The position numbers and the translations under genes were made by a program. From Sulfidibacterium sp964473895 (lineage in GTDB: Bacteria > Bacteroidota > Bacteroidia > Bacteroidales > F082), in the NCBI GenBank assembly GCA_964473895.1, contig CAYYRE010000149.1, forward strand, positions 1-7,423: 7,423 nucleotides of DNA, given 5' to 3'. The notes beneath the pieces are model-generated. The model did no database searches. It saw only the letters and a program-made list of their open reading frames with translations, and was not told the DNA's origin. The first letter of the stretch is position 1, and every line of letters begins with the position of its first letter. Of the stretch, positions 6,258-7,423 are shown piece after piece.

Positions 6258-6275
6258 CAGGACAATTATGAAAAC

Positions 6276-7423
6276 ATGTCGTTGCCCAAACTGACCATCG
6301 AAAAGATTATTCACAAACGAAAAGTATGCATTGCTTTAAAGTTTAATTACAATTACACCATCATCCGGCATTTAAAAAAATTGGAAGGATACCGGTGGAG
6401 TGCCACAAAGAAAGTCTGGTATTTCCCGGATGAACCCGGACAGGTTGAAAAAATTAAGACCCATTTTCAGGGTGTAGCCCAAGTGAATGACCTGGTAACG
6501 GGCATGCCCCCGTTTTACCGTAAAGGGACATTAAAATCCCGTCACCTGACGGATGAATCCAGGCAGCTTATTGAACGTTTTGTTAAATTTCTTAAGGGGA
6601 AACGTTACAGCGAAAGCACGGTGCATACCTATGCCACTTTCATCGCCGATTTTTTTGATTATCTGAAAAACAAACCGGCAGTAGCCATCACCAACTTGGA
6701 TGTGCAACATTTTTCTGAAGATGTGTTGGCCCCCAACCGTTATTCCATCAACAGCCAACGTCAGTTTATCAGTGCTGTCAAACAGTTGAAAGCATTGATC
6801 CCTTCCATGCCGTTGGACCAGTTTACTTTGGAACGTCCGCGCAAATCCGTCATTCTTCCCACGGTTTTATCCAAAGAAGAGGTTTTGCAACTGCTTATCA
6901 ATACCCGTAATTTAAAGCATCGTGCGGCCCTCACCATGATATATGCTTCCGGACTGCGTATCAGCGAATTGCTTAATTTACGCTTGTCCGACATCAATAC
7001 CGAACGCCGGCAGATATTTATCCGGAGCGGAAAAGGGCGCAAAGACCGGGTGGTTATTTTTGCCGAAAGTTTCATGCCCATGTTCCGGAATTATCTTGCC
7101 ACATATCATCCCAAGGTTTATTTTGTGGAGGGAAAGCCGGGGCAAAAGTACAGTGCCGGGAGCATTCGGGCCATTATCAAGCGTTCGGCGCGGCTGGCAG
7201 GAATTCGTAAACGGGTAACACCGCACACGTTACGGCATTCGTTTGCCACCCATTTGCTCGACAACGGAGTGGATATTCGGTACATACAGGAGCTTTTAGG
7301 CCACAACAGTCCCAAGACCACCATGATTTACACCCATGTCACCCGCAAAGACATTATGAAAATACAAAGTCCCCTGGACGAAGCGTTAAAGCAAATATTA
7401 GAAAATGATAAAAGCAACCAAAA
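6276..7423 (+). CDS. tyrosine-type site-specific recombinase/integrase (XerC/XerD-like), open at right edge
   Basis: Reads 382 codons from ATG 6276 without a stop to the window end; an in-frame TAA at 6240 and no other ATG after it fix the start. Residues of about 1-80 form an extra N-terminal region with a W41...KKVW48YFP motif, as in many Bacteroidota integrases. About 90-185 is the SAM-like core DNA-binding domain, and about 195-370 the catalytic domain. All catalytic residues are present: R228 (GLRISELL), K253 (GKGRKDR), H317 and R320 (HTLRH), H343 (LGH) and the nucleophile Y352 (MIYTH). Known members cut and rejoin DNA at short inverted sites for integration, excision, inversion or chromosome-dimer resolution. 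The tail after the tyrosine resembles a natural C-terminus, so only a few residues are probably missing. It lacks the extra motif between patches that marks integron IntI. Its target is not evident; the GC-rich palindromic island lies directly upstream. Confidence 0.92.
   Translation, partial: MSLPKLTIEKIIHKRKVCIALKFNYNYTIIRHLKKLEGYRWSATKKVWYFPDEPGQVEKIKTHFQGVAQVNDLVTGMPPFYRKGTLKSRHLTDESRQLIERFVKFLKGKRYSESTVHTYATFIADFFDYLKNKPAVAITNLDVQHFSEDVLAPNRYSINSQRQFISAVKQLKALIPSMPLDQFTLERPRKSVILPTVLSKEEVLQLLINTRNLKHRAALTMIYASGLRISELLNLRLSDINTERRQIFIRSGKGRKDRVVIFAESFMPMFRNYLATYHPKVYFVEGKPGQKYSAGSIRAIIKRSARLAGIRKRVTPHTLRHSFATHLLDNGVDIRYIQELLGHNSPKTTMIYTHVTRKDIMKIQSPLDEALKQILENDKSNQ

Noticed and set aside
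5897..6271. 124-codon open frame through the GC-rich island (and an overlapping 95-codon frame)
   Set aside because: The translation is low-complexity Pro/Ser/Arg/Phe with no recognisable fold, overlaps a repeat island, and a second frame is equally open; it looks like a composition artefact.
6268..6294. Eight-codon leader peptide overlapping the recombinase start
   Set aside because: Such a short frame is expected by chance, and no attenuator-like structure accompanies it.
5899..7423. Integron (integrase plus attC-like palindromes)
   Set aside because: The recombinase lacks the IntI-specific insertion between catalytic patches, and there is no array of cassettes with repeated attC sites.
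1..7423. CRISPR array, tRNA or rRNA genes
   Set aside because: No regularly spaced direct repeats and no recognisable tRNA cloverleaf or rRNA sequence were seen on either strand.

Overview
The window looks like chromosomal DNA of a Bacteroidota member, probably near Bacteroidales/Marinilabiliales. The assignment rests on family resemblance (Bacteroidota-style FtsX, a secreted carboxypeptidase-regulatory-like protein, a Bacteroidota-type tyrosine recombinase). It also rests on A/T-rich start regions without Shine-Dalgarno sequences and on promoter-like TTTG...TAnnTTTG elements. No species can be named from the sequence alone.

Layout, left to right. Positions 1-95 are a GC-rich dispersed-repeat copy reading on the minus strand. 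A plus-strand pair follows: ftsX (cell-division/ABC-type permease, 172-1056) and, 24 nt later, a comF-family phosphoribosyltransferase gene (1081-1785). A secreted carboxypeptidase-regulatory-like protein (2466-1789, minus strand, TTG start) converges on comF with only 3 nt between the stop codons. A divergent promoter region holding a leader hairpin separates it from a POTRA-less Omp85/BamA-type outer-membrane barrel (2621-4006). An intergenic stretch with three strong hairpins (4007-4290) precedes lipA and lipB (4291-5163 and 5165-5854, 1 nt apart), the pair that makes lipoyl groups. After lipB comes a roughly 420-nt gene-free stretch containing a second GC-rich repeat copy, in the opposite orientation to the one at the left edge. 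It is followed by a tyrosine recombinase gene (6276 to beyond the right edge) that keeps all catalytic residues and has its own candidate promoter.

Functionally this is mostly housekeeping: division and envelope (FtsX, Omp85 barrel, secreted protein), DNA uptake (ComF), and cofactor synthesis (LipA/LipB, where LipB moves octanoate from acyl carrier protein to the target and LipA inserts the sulfurs). The recombinase and the repeats are the only mobile-DNA flavoured parts. I do not see a convincing new multi-gene system. The parts most worth a second look are the inverted pair of GC-rich repeat copies, one of which abuts the recombinase, and the hairpin cluster upstream of lipA.
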